NCBI GenBank assembly: GCA_020744225.1
Contig: JAGMWG010000008.1
Location: forward strand, 1,302,001 to 1,366,000
Length of the DNA stretch: 64,000 nucleotides
Direction: 5' to 3'
Source of the DNA: Paraphoma chrysanthemicola
Lineage: Eukaryota; Ascomycota; Dothideomycetes; Pleosporales; Phaeosphaeriaceae
Shown here piece after piece: positions 1 to 11,328 of the stretch. The translations under genes were made by a program, and so were the position numbers. Position 1 is the stretch's first letter; the number at the start of each line of letters is the position of its first letter. The notes under the pieces were generated by a model. It saw only the letters and a list, made by a program, of their open reading frames with translations. It searched no databases and had not been told where the DNA came from.

Positions 1-2498
1 AAAGCAAGTACAGAAGAAGAGAAGGCAGACTGGACTGTGATCGAGACACTTACCTCAAACAACCCGCGCACCAAGCTGGTTGAATATCTCGGTTTCGCGG
101 ACATGCAAGAGGAACAGCCGGCCGAGGCGAAGAAGGAAGTCCAAACTAATGGCGATGCCGACGAAGGTGCGTCTTTCTTCGACAACGCAACAGACGAGGG
201 CAATTTCTTGTCAGACCTTGCCGCCTCCAAGGGCGCGAAGACGAACAACCCATTCCAAGTGTACACCGGATCAGAGTCAGAGGCAGACACCAAGATCACC
301 CGTGCTCTCATGCTCGGAAACTTCAATGCGGCGCTAGATGTTTGCTTGAAGGAGAATCGCTTGTCAGATGCTTTCATGATTGCCATTTGTGGTGGCGAGA
401 AATGCGTTGCGAAGGCTCAAGCTGCTTACTTCAAGAGGCAGTCGGACGCGCCAAACTATTTGCGACTACTCGCGTCGGTGGTAGGAAAGAATCTGTGGGA
501 TTTTGTCTACAACGCTGAACTCAAAGATTGGAAGGAGGTGATGGCTACGATATGCACCTTTGCAGACCAGGCAGAGTTTCCTGACCTTTGCGAAGCCCTC
601 GGCGACCGACTGGAAGAGGCCTTTGCTGAAGGTTCTGGTTCGGCCCGCAAAGATGCATCATTCTGCTACTTGGCTGGCTCCAAGCTAGAAAAGGTTGTCG
701 TCAACTGGGCTCAGGAGCTCCAGGAGAACGAGAAAGCTGGACTTGAACAGTCTGATGCAGACAACAGTTTCTCGGTCCACGCTCGTTCACTGCAAGACTT
801 CATCGAGAAAGTCACAGTTTTCCGCAAGGTCACCCAGTTCAAGGATCCGGAACAACAAAAGGATGCTGACTGGAAACTCGAGCCACTGTACGCAAAGTAT
901 GTTGAGTATGCTGACATTGCTTCTGCGCATGGTCAACTGTCCATTGCTGAGAAGTACCTCAATCTCCTTCCTCAGCAGTATCCCGCGGCGGAAGTAGCCA
1001 GGAATCGTGTCAAGCAGGCAACACAGAAGGGTGCACCACAAGCTCCTGCTGCTGCCGCTTCTGCCGCCGCCCGTAAACGTGATTCCACTGTTCCTCAACG
1101 TGGTTCACGCGTGGTACCACAATACGGAGTACCTGAACCACAGGCATCAGCACCACGGAGCACGTCTGCTTATGCCCCAGCCAACACTACTCCTGCTCCC
1201 GCTGCAGGTGCGCCTTATGGTGCGCCGGCGGCGCAACAACCTCCTGCCCGCAATGCATACACTCCAGCTGGTTACCAACAGACGGGACAGCCAAGTAGCG
1301 TTCCTGGCTATGGTGGGTATCAACAGCCTCAGCACAATCCACTCCCACCACCGCCGCAAAACTTCTCGACCTCAAACGCACCCTCCATCATACCCGCCGC
1401 AAACCGAGGCCATATTCCCGCCTGGAATGACACGCCCGACTTTGGCCCACCCAAGCCAGCGTCACGCCGTGGCACCCCACTGAATACTGTATCGTCGCCG
1501 TTCCCGAACCAGCAGCAGACGTATGGACAACCAGGTATGGCACCGCCACAGTCGCGACCTACGCCGCCGCCTCCACCAAAGGGTCCTCCGCAGGGCCCTC
1601 CTCGCATGACATCGCCACCTCAAGCCAATCAGTATGCTCCTGCTACACCTAGCGGCTTTGCTGCACCACAACCGCCTCCAGTGCAGCGCGGCGCATCGCC
1701 ATATCAACCACCCACCGCTGCAGCCCCTCCATCAAGCCGCTATGCTCCTGCTCCAGGATCGCAGCCTTCTGCACCATCGTACAATGCCGGTGGCATGCCT
1801 CCACCACGCAACATTGCACCGCCTCCAAGCCAGTTCACGCCTAGTGCCTCGTCGTACGCGCCCGCTGGATATGGTCAACCACAACCACAACAAACACCAC
1901 CGGCTGCCGCGGCGCCACCAAGAGGACCGCCACAGGGTCCTCCGCGCGCCGGACCCCCACCAGGCGGCCCGCTTCAGGGTGGTCCGCCCAGGCCTGACTC
2001 TCGACCCGGCACTGGTCAGTCGCAAGCTGCTCCACAAGCAGCAGCTAAGCATCGTAAGTCATCTGGATCTGAGTGAAGAAATTGTACTAAACGTTGTAGC
2101 CGCCGGCGACCGGTCGCACATCCCAAGCGAATCTCGTCCCATCTATGAGATTCTTGAATCAGAAATGCAGCGCGTGAAGGCAAAAGCACCTGCCCAGTAC
2201 AAGCAGCACGTTATCGACACTGAGAAGCGGCTCAACATCCTGTTCGACCATCTCAACAACGAGGACCTGCTCAAGCCCGACACGATTCAGCAGATGAATG
2301 AGCTGGTGCGCAGCATCCAAGCCAGGCAGTTTGAAGAGGCACTGGCGATCTTCTCTGATATCATGACGAACAAGAACGACGAGGGCAGCAACTGGATGGT
2401 AGGTCGATTCGTGAACGTGCGAGAGGATATTCGAGCTAACAATTTATTAGGTTGGTGTCAAGCGATTGATTCAGTTCAGCAAGTCGACGCCACAGTAG
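1..2498 (+). CDS. sec31: COPII coat protein SEC31, 3' part (start outside the window)
   Basis: Outer-coat scaffold of COPII vesicles at ER exit sites, pairing with SEC13. The frame is open from base 1, so the WD40 N-terminus lies upstream. Visible parts are the helical solenoid (about positions 280-1010, with AFMIAICGGEKCVAKAQ-like text), a long Pro/Gln/Ala-rich disordered linker (1030-2040) and the C-terminal helical domain (2100-2498). Model: exons 1-2053, 2100-2398 and 2451-2498. Introns of 46 nt (2054-2099, GTAAGT, TACTAAAC branch) and 52 nt (2399-2450, GTAGGT, GCTAAC branch) restore the conserved tail GSNWMVGVKRLIQFSKSTPQ and a TAG stop at 2496. Without the first splice the frame ends at 2076, inside the intron. 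The family assignment is firm. The splice sites are read from sequence only. Confidence 0.93.
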
Positions 2499-3804
2499 AG
2501 GGGCTACCATATGATAGCATGTTGAGCCAACACTTTGAACTTTGTGTCAGCGTTAGCATGAGCATCGTTGATGTGGAAGAAGATGTAGAATTATGATTGT
2601 TAGCGCAGTACATCGACGAGAAAATAGATGATGTGTGTTGAAGATGCGAAGATCAGACCAACTTTGTGTGATGTTGTATCAACGTGACAACACCTGTTCC
2701 TATTTAAGTTTTTCCCCTACAGAAAGTGATGGGCCAGATCGACAGACACATATATGAATGTGTTTGTATACTATTGCCTATTCCTATCGCATCTCGCGAG
2801 GATTACCTCTTGATGGTTTGCATCATTTTCCTCGGACCTCTCTTCTCTGATCTTTTACAAACTCGATCATCATTTCAAATGGCTAACCTGACAAAAGTAT
2901 GTGTTCCAGAGCATTGCGTTTGTAACTCGTGCTCGGAAACCTTTGTCGTGACAACAATATGGCATATGACACAATATCTTTATAGCATCGGAAGTGATGG
3001 TTTCGACCGGTTCGACGAACATACTTGGTGGGTTCGGGGCAACGTTAATAGCAGCGGCAGCAATTCATTTGTCATATTGTGGTATGCCCCTGGAGCTTGA
3101 GCAATTCGACACATGGTGCGTAGAAAGAATTCCGCAATCTTTATGCAAATTAGCTGCGGGGATTCTGCTGCTTATCTAGGTATACACAATCGTTCATTCA
3201 CGCTCTGCCCAGAGAGCACAGACATTGAAGCAAGTCGATCATCAACTTGTGCACTTTAGGCATTTTGTTCTGGTATCTGGAAAAGTTCATGTCAACCAGG
3301 TTTCTCGGCACTCCTTGGGAGAGTGTACGCGCCGTCCACTTCTCGCATCGCATGATCTGCTGTGTAGTTAAGGAATATCCTCGTTTGAAGTAAACTTGAA
3401 GTGTCGGTCTTTTGTCAGACACATTCAGCATGGATACGATGTTCTTGCGGCAGGGCTAAGCGGTATTCAACTTCATCTGCTATTGCAAAAGCGGAAGTCA
3501 TCTGAGTGTGGGTGTAAGGCTGAAACTGACCCCGCCTCTCAAGAACGCCGCGCTCCCAACACTCAAATGCTCCAGGTGTTGTTGATAGGATGATAGAGCT
3601 CAGCCTTGCGACCTTGGCGCGACTGTTCGCCCTATTTAAGAGTGTCGGAGCCTTGTTGTAGACTCCCAAATTCAACCGTTCCAAGATTTTGGAAAATTCG
3701 TGGATATGACCAACGCTACGACACATAATTCTACATGGCTGCCAAGGGACCCTAATATACTTGAGTTTAATAGTTGTGATAAGGTGGTGCGCATCCTGGT
3801 TTGG
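2499..3804. other. Intergenic, no convincing gene; weak minus-strand ORF pair at 3198-3843
   Basis: SEC31 3' flank followed by low-content sequence. On the minus strand two ORFs (3843-3415, 142 codons; 3431-3198, 77 codons) overlap by 17 bases in different frames. Together they could be one frameshifted or spliced gene of about 215 residues. I recognise no domain in either, and there is no good intron at the junction. They may be a decayed gene or chance ORFs. Confidence 0.35.
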
Positions 3805-3812
3805 TATAAAAG
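3805..3812 (+). promoter_or_regulatory. Candidate TATA box for the 7-TM gene
   Basis: TATAAAAG lies about 95 bp upstream of the first open codon of the downstream 7-TM gene and in the right orientation. Spacing suits a start of transcription near 3835-3850. It is a motif match only. Confidence 0.35.
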
Positions 3813-3900
3813 AAAGTCGGAAGATGCCCAGGTCATTGAACACATCTTACACGGACTCGAAAGCTACCTGCATAACACCTCGCGAGGGGATCTACCATGA

Positions 3901-5072
3901 CCGTCCGACGACGCAGTACTGACATGGATCAGATGTCCTTCAGTTACGACCTTTTTCAATAGAAGCGCCATCCGCGGACCCTGGAACGTAGGGAGGAAGC
4001 CTAAGCTAGACTGTTGGCTTGAAGTATGTCGCGCAGAGCGTTGGGATGGCAATGCGGATGTCGCAGGTGTGGGTGTGAGGCATCGTCGAAAAAACTCCAT
4101 TCGTCATATCATTGACTATTACAGATGCTCGCAACATACATACTCCAGTCATGTCTCGTCACAGTCTATGTCTTTGCACTCATAATGATACGCTTCAACT
4201 GGACACCGGCCAAGATGCGCAATCTCTCTCCAGTAAAGCGGACCTTGCTTGCCATACAGCACTCCACAGGATCTTTCTTGTCAGCTTCGTTCGTCTTCTG
4301 CATTGCCATGCTCTTGGCATCGCTTCTTGCTGTCGTAGACGTTACCTCGAACTCGAGAGCTACGACATGGTCTCTTTTGATTATCATGCCGGTTAGCTCC
4401 ATCCTTCCGGTTGTGGTCCTGCAGCTCGCCGCATCAGACACATTACGTCGCGCCAGGGGACGAATGGTACTGTGGATACTGGTGTTCACGTTGACTCTCA
4501 GCTTGATTTCACGTACCTCGCTTGGAATCCTAAGCACGGACAGGTATGATAGATTCAAACTCGATATATCAGAATGGGAGGCAAGATGTTTGGAGACCAA
4601 CTACATCTTGCAGTTCGTTGTGTTGTCATGGGGGATAGCAGGCTCAGTATGTCTGAGCGTTGGCATCTACATCATCAGCGCTGTTGTGGCAAGTCTACGA
4701 CGACGTAAAACAAGAAATCCTACTCATATTCCACGCATTCTGTGGTGGGCTATGATCATACTTGCCTTCGGCGCGATGTGGACACTTATAGGCTGGTTCA
4801 CATACTTTACGTTCTTGTTACGAGATCGGGCTAGGAATGGCAACAAGGATGCGGAATGGTCCTTCGGACAGATTCTTGCTCTCTCGACCTGGGTGCCCTT
4901 TGTAGTCGAGTTCGCGTACCTATGGTGGGAAGAGCCAGAAAAAGCTCTGAATGGGCGGCTCATAGCCCCATATGAGGTCGTCAAGGTGTCTGAGGAGACG
5001 GAAAGCATTGAGTTAGAGCAAACGCGCCGCGACGAAGCGTCAGCGCGTCTTCTTCATCGCACAACGGTTTGA
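3901..5072 (+). CDS. Fungal 7-transmembrane protein, function unknown (5' end unresolved)
   Basis: Two exons are clear: up to 4074, and 4125-5072. They are joined by a 50-nt intron (GTGAGG ... CATTGAC branch ... TTACAG). The join gives WDGNADVAGVG-MLATYIL, an N-terminal motif shared by many uncharacterised ascomycete integral membrane proteins. Exon 2 has about seven hydrophobic segments, near its residues 1-24, 50-75, 85-107, 115-138, 160-190, 205-235 and 255-275, followed by a charged cytoplasmic-looking tail. The upstream frame is open only from 3901, after a TGA at 3898, and has no in-frame ATG. A first small exon or a sequence error is therefore likely. ATG codons at 3897, 3924 and 3933 are out of frame. 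No enzymatic motif was seen. Confidence 0.72.
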
Positions 5073-5838
5073 TATATTCTGTCGCAAGAAATCGCAAGGA
5101 TGTTAAGCTATGTCGAAATCCTTCCCACCTACCACGTAAAGGGCCGTTACGAGCAGCGTGTCAATACGACCGACCACGCCCACCTTACGTGCGTAGCTTT
5201 AGAACAAAGAGAGCATTTGCCCATACCTCTATGCTTCTCGGAATCTCGATTTTACCAACAACTAAACAATGGCAAGTGCTCGCCAATATAATCCTAGCGC
5301 CAGCTTCGATACCGAGAACACACTTTACACATTCACTCTTAAGACCTGCGGTTTTCGATTGTCGACTTCTTCTGCTCCAGCTACATTCCTTGGATCGTTG
5401 TTCTCACACAGGTCGATAAAATCCTGCTCATATGCCCATCTAGCATACGTGAAAACAATGCATCGCTGAAATCAGGCTATCTCAAATATTCTGAAGATTG
5501 TGTCCACCCCTCAAAGCCATGCAAATGCACGACAAACTTGCACGTCCTCACATAGAGCAATATGTCATAGTATCCACAGATACACATTGTCTTCCCAAAA
5601 TCCGTTGCCATTCTTACATTAGAAATTCTGTTCACAGAAACAACAACAGGAACTTTAGGCACGCCACGCTACGTATATGACTCTGTTGTTTCTGTCACTG
5701 TGGGTTCACTTTCCCTGTTGTATCCGAAACGATCACGCCCTCCTTCCCACTTCTTCCACATATCCCCAAAGCTATCAAAAATATGCAAAAGAAACACCCC
5801 CAAGCTTGAGCCCAGAATGATGCAAAAGCAAAAAGAAA
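5073..5838. other. Intergenic, nothing recognised
   Basis: 3' flank of the 7-TM gene up to the tRNA. Only short overlapping ORFs occur, with no domain text and no splice pattern. Confidence 0.6.
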
Positions 5839-5929
5839 TGACTCAGCCGAGGTTTGAACTCGGGACCTTCAGTGTCCGAGGGCGAGTGCCTTGTTAGACT
5901 GACGTGATAACCAACTACACCACCGAGCC
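5839..5929 (-). tRNA. tRNA-Val (anticodon AAC) with a 17-nt intron
   Basis: On the minus strand the gene starts with GGCTCGG and ends with CTGAGTCA, giving a 7-bp acceptor stem with two G-U pairs. D-arm GTGGTGTAGTTGGTTATCAC (A and B-box text), anticodon stem TCAGT/ACTGA, and T-loop GTTCAAACC are all present. The anticodon AAC is at 5895-5893. The anticodon loop is interrupted after A37 by 17 nt (5891-5875), the standard place for a nuclear tRNA intron. Mature length would be 74 nt before CCA addition. Confidence 0.93.
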
Positions 5930-6696
5930 TGATTTGATGGAAGTCCTCAAATCTATATACAATATATTCTACATTTCAACACCAAGTTCTTCAGAGCTCG
6001 TTGGCGTGATAGTGAGGAAATTGTAGTTCTAGCGGGGTTGTTCGAACGGGAGGTGGGGCACGAAAGAAAAAGTTGAATGAGAAGGAAAAGCTTGGCGGGC
6101 GGAACAAATTGCGCCTTTGTCACCTGCGTTGGAATGGTGCGAGAGGTTTTGGCACAGGTCTTTGCGTGCAGTTGGGAATTGTATAATGTCAAAGACCTGA
6201 TAGGTCATGACATCAAGGCTGCATTTCTTGTTCTAATTGCGATTTATACTTGCCTAGTTACTCTTAAGAAGGTAATCGGACGGCGTGTACATGTCGATTC
6301 CGCGAACGCGGAAAGGTGCAGTACTTCGCCTCAATAGTTCTTGAGCGCTTCTAGCAAACTTGTCGCAAAGCACGTTAACCCCAGCCCTCCGAATGACGGC
6401 ATTGTACAATTCGTATGGCACAAGATGATTTGAAAAGTTTGATTACTGTATACTATCGTGGTTCGAGATCATGCATCTACTTTTCGTCCCCGTGCAATGC
6501 GTCCAGTATGATGTACAAACCCCACTTGACAAGGAAATGGAAGAATACAGATGCCTGAAAATAGGCAGATCAAAGCCCAACGCCATATGTCAATGCCCCT
6601 TACGACGTTCCGTGTCGTGGTATTGTCCTTGCCCAAACGCCCAATAATGCAGATTTGTCATTGTACATGTACACCTTCGGGTCCCAACCGTGGGCT
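5930..6696. other. Intergenic, nothing recognised
   Basis: Sequence between the tRNA 5' flank and the SGF11-like 3' end. Short ORFs only. It contains the tRNA upstream region and the 3' UTR of the minus-strand neighbour. Confidence 0.6.
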
Positions 6697-7997
6697 CTAG
6701 TCGACTGCGCTCGCGGGCTCCGCACTCGCGCTCGTCCGGCCGTTCTCCGTCTTCGATATGCTGAGCTTAATCTTCTTCTTTTTGCGCTCTTCGCCATCGT
6801 CGCCGTCTTCTCGATCGCGCTTGCCCTCGCTGCGTTCGCTCATCTCGCTGGCTCGGCGATCGATATCAGGTCTGTTGGTCTTCAGCTTGACCTTCAACGA
6901 CCCACTCGACCCCATCTTCTCACGATCCGCCTTCTTGACGTATGAGCTCTTCTTCTTAATCTTCTTCCGCTCTGGAGTATCGTCCTGGCCAAGTTCGTCG
7001 GCGTCGTCGTCCTGCGTCATCTTCTTGACGGGCGATGGGCCCTTGCCGTTCTTCGGTCGTACGGGCGCGGAAGACAGGCCATCTTGGGAGCCAGGCTGAG
7101 GAGTGCCCATTCGACTGCCCAGCGGCGTATTACCCAGCCCCGAGCCAGAGCCATTCTGACCCGCGAGCTTCGCCATGGCGTTCCTGCTGCTCTGTCGCCC
7201 ACTTATGCCGAGACACTTCTCGAGATGCTGCGCGAAACGCGTGATGAGCAGACTGCGCTTGCAGTTCGGACACGTGTGCCACGGTATGTAGCTCGCAGGC
7301 TTGCCGCCGGTGTTGAGCTTAATCTCTCGTGTGCCGCCAACCATGTCGGTGTCCTGCGAGCCGGGCGTACCCACGCTCTCTTTTTCTTCGTTCTTCTGCT
7401 GCTGCTTGATGAGCTCGCGCTCCTTTTTGCTCTTGGCCATGTCGGTCGGGAACGGGTTGCCGTAGACATCGTGGCCTGACCGTTGCACCCACGGATACAG
7501 CATGCAGTATTCCTTGGTGAGGTCTGGGTTCTGCATGCCCTTGCCCATGATGGGATGCATCAGCCGCGGCAGCTTGCAGTGCGGACATATTATCTCGGGC
7601 GTCGTCTTGAGCGGATTGCCTTTGAGGAAGACGCGGCCGTTTTCGTACTTGGCTGCGGGCGTTTCTGCGACGGGGATGGACGATGAAGTGGCGCCATTGG
7701 TGTTGGCCTTTTGCGACTGCGGTTCGAGGTGTGCGAGGGCGAGCGACTCGGCTTGTGTGGCGGCCGACTGCATGCGGAGCACCTTCTCTGAGCGGTGGCA
7801 GGCCACGATGGTCCGCGATATGATGGTCTCCAGGCAATCTTCGAGAATTGCTCCTGTCTGCGCAACAGCCGTTAGCTTCCATGCAGCTCGCAGCGCGCAA
7901 GTAGCCTCACCAGTTCGACCAGTGCATCTGATGTCAGGGCGATTGCAGCCTTGACGCCCTCATCGCCGTGGTCGTCTGCCGGCCGGTCCTCGGACAT
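6697..7997 (-). CDS. sgf11: SGF11-like subunit of the SAGA deubiquitinating module
   Basis: Exon 1 7997-7911 and exon 2 7857-6697, with a 53-nt intron (GTGAGG ... GCGCAG, phase 0), give about 415 residues. The N-terminal helix (ALTSDALVELTGAILEDCLETIISRTIVACH) suits docking to SGF73/SUS1. A C2HC zinc finger, CPNCKRSLLITRFAQHLEKCLG (residues about 225-246), is the SGF11 signature that binds nucleosome DNA in the H2B deubiquitinase module. A second CxxC stretch near residue 120 (CPHCKLPRLMHP...) and a long Lys/Arg/Asp-rich tail (about 310-400) make it much longer than the 99-residue yeast protein, as in other filamentous fungi. Starting at the internal ATG of exon 2 would lose the helix, so the upstream ATG is preferred. 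Confidence 0.8.
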
Positions 7998-8262
7998 GGC
8001 TGGTGTCGTTTTCGAGTCTCTCCTCGCCGTGTTCCTGGCTGAATGGCAACTTCGCTGAGACGGGCATGCGAGACGCTAGCTTAATTTCGGGAGATATCGA
8101 TAGCCATCCCTGCCGTTAGCGGGCATGCGCCTTCCTTGTTAGCGTGCCGGCTCTACCCCACACCGTGAATAGAACTCCGCAAAGACCCCGATCTGGTGGA
8201 GCCACATCACAGAAATGCATGTGACGCGCTGAATGTGATTGCTGGGTATATTTGTTCAAGTG

Positions 8263-10809
8263 CTACACTACTTCCCATCTGGCCAGCCTGCCAATGGTGC
8301 TACCAGATGGCCGGACAATGCATAGGCGTTCCTCCGCCTGCAAGGCTCGTCCTTCTGGAACACCGTTGAGCACCCTGTGCAAGGCCATGTTCGCGATAGC
8401 CGTTGGCATGCCCTCAGCCAGGTTGAAGTTGCCCGTTGTGACGAAGCCAAGAAGATCATCCTCATCAGGGACTGGAGGATAGTCCTCCTCTCCAACCTTG
8501 GGAGGTCCCACATGCGCTGCTGGTGGCTCGAGGAGACTCCTTGCGAGTTCCCGACGCTGCACATGCTCAGGCACGTCGCTCCTGTAGCCATTGTGACGCT
8601 TAATAGACTGTTGCTTCGTCCCAGGCTTCGGAACCAGCGACAACCACTTGCCTCTAAGCTCCTCGTTGCTTGACGGCAGCCTGTAGACCCGAGCACAATC
8701 AATCGGAACCCCTCGTTGTACCATAGTAATCTTAGCGGTGAATACGCATGGCTTGCCAGCGAGTTCAGAGTCTGATGAGCGACCTGCAAACACATCGATT
8801 GTCAGGCTCTTGGACAGCTGCAACAGCGGTGAAGCCGCGTTCGCGGCGTCTCCAGCGACAGGCTGTGGGAGGAGACGTTCCCATTCACATGCCCATGGAT
8901 CGCCCAGTTCGCCCTTCCTGTCATTGCCCAGGTCTATCGTCGACCATTCAATCCTCTTTCCCTTGGGTCGTTTGGTCCACTCGTGCTTCCTCGCCTGTCG
9001 CTGTTTGAGCTCCCAGGCCCAGCCAGCATTTGTGCCTGGATGATCAAAGGGGAAATGCGGCACAGACCGCTCAAAGTCCACTTGTCGACGTTCCTTGAGC
9101 CCGCCGAATCGCGGGTTCCCCCCCGTCGAGACCGGGTATCGCATGATGCCCCGCCAGACCGGCTGCACACACTTCCAGGGAAGAAGCACAGTCCAGCATC
9201 TGCGTTCTCGAGAAACATACATGAGCGCGGGGATCTGAGGATCAGCCGATCGCGCTTCTGGATACTCACCGAGTGTGCACATGCTCTTCCGTCGATTGAT
9301 GGACTTCTCAGATGGCATGGAGCGTTGTGCAGAGAGGCGAAGGTTTCGGTTGAATAGGGAGGACGACCCTTGCAAATCGTCAAGTGGCCACTCCGCTAGG
9401 GTCTCCATCAGTGTGCTCATCGATTGCTCGTCTTGCTGTAGCCGTGCTTGTGTGGGAGGATCACGGAAGCGAGGGTCCGCAACATCGAACGCAATGACAG
9501 CTCCTGCGGGTAGCGCATCAACGTCAGTGACAGGAGCGAGTAAAGGCCAAGTCGAGTTAGGCGAATGTGGAAGTGCATCGGTGGCATGGGTCGGTGACAG
9601 GATGGAGGACAACGTCTCTGCTGCTGCTGGGCCCAGGATTTCGAGAGAACCAATCTCATAGCGCAAGTCCTCGACAGTGACGCCCGGCTTTTGTACTTTA
9701 GAGATTCGGATGACCTCGTTCCAGAGATGCAAGAACGCACTGGGATGCACTCGGACAAAGACTTTCCTCTTCTTGCTGACTGCGTCCTGCACGCACCACA
9801 ACACGCTCACCGGAGCGATCTTCTTGAGGGGTCTTGTCTCTCGCTCATAGATCCATCCTTCCCAGACTCTTGTGCCGTTTCTCCACTTTTTTGCCCTCCC
9901 GATTCCCCGCCATGGGTCGTCCGCACTGTTCTCGCCGAAGTGCAGACCTTTAAGCATACCAGAAACGCTTGCTTCTGGCCCTTCAAGGCCAATCGTGGCC
10001 ATGTAGCTCATGTCCCAGGCAACGGCGCCTCGCTGGCTGGCCGCTCGGTGCGTCAAACGGTATGCCTTGGCGACGGGCTGCAGTGGGATCGCGAATCGCC
10101 ATAATGGGTCCTTTGAATCAGTCATACGAGCGCGTTTCGTGTGCCATAAGTGTGACGGTAGCCATGTCTTGTCCTTCTGTCGTCGCCGAAATCGTGACGG
10201 AGGCGTAGCGGGCGTTGCGAGGGCAGGAAACCGGGCTTTGGGCTTTGGCCGAGGGCTCGTCTTCGTCGTCGGTGCTTTCTTCGCGGAATCGCCTACTGCG
10301 GCTTCCGCATCAACGTCCATCTTGCCCTCGTCATCTTTGCTGTCCTTGGCTTTTCGCTTGTTCGCCCTCTGCTCGCCTTTCTTTCTGCTCTCTTCCCTGC
10401 CCTCCTTCCTCAGGTGAGCCTTTGCTCCTTTCCCAACCCCACTCCCGCTCTTCCCACGGCTGGTGGGGGTGTTGTCTTCCCGCGCCTCTTGCTTCGAGCG
10501 CACGCGGAGTCTCTTTGGCACGCGCTGCGGATTGTGACTGGCTGTTCTCCTCCTCATCTCTCGTGGCACTTCTTGGAACGCTCTTCGCGACAGCCCCTTC
10601 TTGGCCGCCCGCATCGCATGTTCGAGCGATTTGATTTCATTCTCGTGCGACTTGAGAAAGTTCTTGACGTTGACTTCGCCATTGGGATACGCTGACTTGG
10701 TGGGCTGCACGTTGATGTGATGCTGTGGACGCTGAGGGAAGCGCACTCTTTTCGCATTGGGCCCAGTGTCTGACGGCTGCTTCCGCTTCCTGGAGGTGTC
10801 GGCCATCAT
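8263..10809 (-). CDS. pop1: RNase P / RNase MRP protein subunit POP1
   Basis: Single uninterrupted frame of 848 codons starting MMADTSRKRKQPSD. POP1 is the largest protein of the nuclear RNase P and MRP ribonucleoproteins, needed for tRNA 5' maturation and rRNA processing. Seen here are a basic N-terminus, the RVPKRLRVRSKQEA motif near residues 95-110, a block with WHTKRARM and PLQPVAKAYRLTHRAA at about 215-260, and the POPLD region at about 548-600 (RGIMRYPVSTGGNPRFGGLKERR). The C-terminal domain ends GRLARWEVV, close to the usual terminus. The stop is 265 bp from the ATG of the next minus-strand gene. Confidence 0.93.
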   Translation of the reverse strand: MMADTSRKRKQPSDTGPNAKRVRFPQRPQHHINVQPTKSAYPNGEVNVKNFLKSHENEIKSLEHAMRAAKKGLSRRAFQEVPREMRRRTASHNPQRVPKRLRVRSKQEAREDNTPTSRGKSGSGVGKGAKAHLRKEGREESRKKGEQRANKRKAKDSKDDEGKMDVDAEAAVGDSAKKAPTTKTSPRPKPKARFPALATPATPPSRFRRRQKDKTWLPSHLWHTKRARMTDSKDPLWRFAIPLQPVAKAYRLTHRAASQRGAVAWDMSYMATIGLEGPEASVSGMLKGLHFGENSADDPWRGIGRAKKWRNGTRVWEGWIYERETRPLKKIAPVSVLWCVQDAVSKKRKVFVRVHPSAFLHLWNEVIRISKVQKPGVTVEDLRYEIGSLEILGPAAAETLSSILSPTHATDALPHSPNSTWPLLAPVTDVDALPAGAVIAFDVADPRFRDPPTQARLQQDEQSMSTLMETLAEWPLDDLQGSSSLFNRNLRLSAQRSMPSEKSINRRKSMCTLGEYPEARSADPQIPALMYVSRERRCWTVLLPWKCVQPVWRGIMRYPVSTGGNPRFGGLKERRQVDFERSVPHFPFDHPGTNAGWAWELKQRQARKHEWTKRPKGKRIEWSTIDLGNDRKGELGDPWACEWERLLPQPVAGDAANAASPLLQLSKSLTIDVFAGRSSDSELAGKPCVFTAKITMVQRGVPIDCARVYRLPSSNEELRGKWLSLVPKPGTKQQSIKRHNGYRSDVPEHVQRRELARSLLEPPAAHVGPPKVGEEDYPPVPDEDDLLGFVTTGNFNLAEGMPTAIANMALHRVLNGVPEGRALQAEERLCIVRPSGSTIGRLARWEVV

Positions 10810-11328
10810 TGGGCCTCAGATGAGGTCGGTGGTGACGTGCGACGCGATGACAGCCAACGGCCGGGCCTCGATCGGAGATTTTTGCGACAGGCCGGGGCCC
10901 GCGTTGCCTAGCGCAACTCGCGTGCGCACGTGTTTGGCGTCGCCCATCGCAGCATCAACGCCTATCAACAACACCCGGAGTCAGCCGGCTGAAATGTGCA
11001 TCTTCAAGCGTCCGTCGCAGACCTTTGAACTCTGTTTCAGTAGCTGTTGTGCACGCATCCCTTGCAATTGCAGTCACAGTACAGCCGAGATGCGTCCCCA
11101 GCATGTTCATTTCCCGGCCGTCTTGCGGGTCCCACACCCCCTGCAGACGCTCCCCTGCAGCTCAGCCACGGGGCCTGTCCCTGTCTTAAACACCCTTTGA
11201 ATGTTTGTCTGCGTGTTTCCTGTTTCCCCGGTACTCACACTCACATCGCACAACATCCATTCACATATCCAGCATTCCAACTTTGTCTTTGTACAACGCA
11301 CTTGACCTGAGACACCAGAAGAGCAATC
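10810..11328. promoter_or_regulatory. Divergent intergenic promoter region
   Basis: 519 bp between the starts of POP1 (-) and the J-like gene (+). It must hold both promoters. The right half is rich in C/CA pyrimidine tracts (about 11200-11320), typical of fungal 5' regions. No specific factor site is claimed. Confidence 0.5.

Noticed and set aside
1634..2053. Long plus-strand ORF over the SEC31 proline-rich linker
   Set aside because: Shadow frame of SEC31. Only its part from 2102 on is real coding sequence, used as the next exon after splicing.
10010..10634. Leu/Ser/Arg-rich plus-strand ORFs opposite POP1
   Set aside because: Antisense frames of a confidently identified gene.
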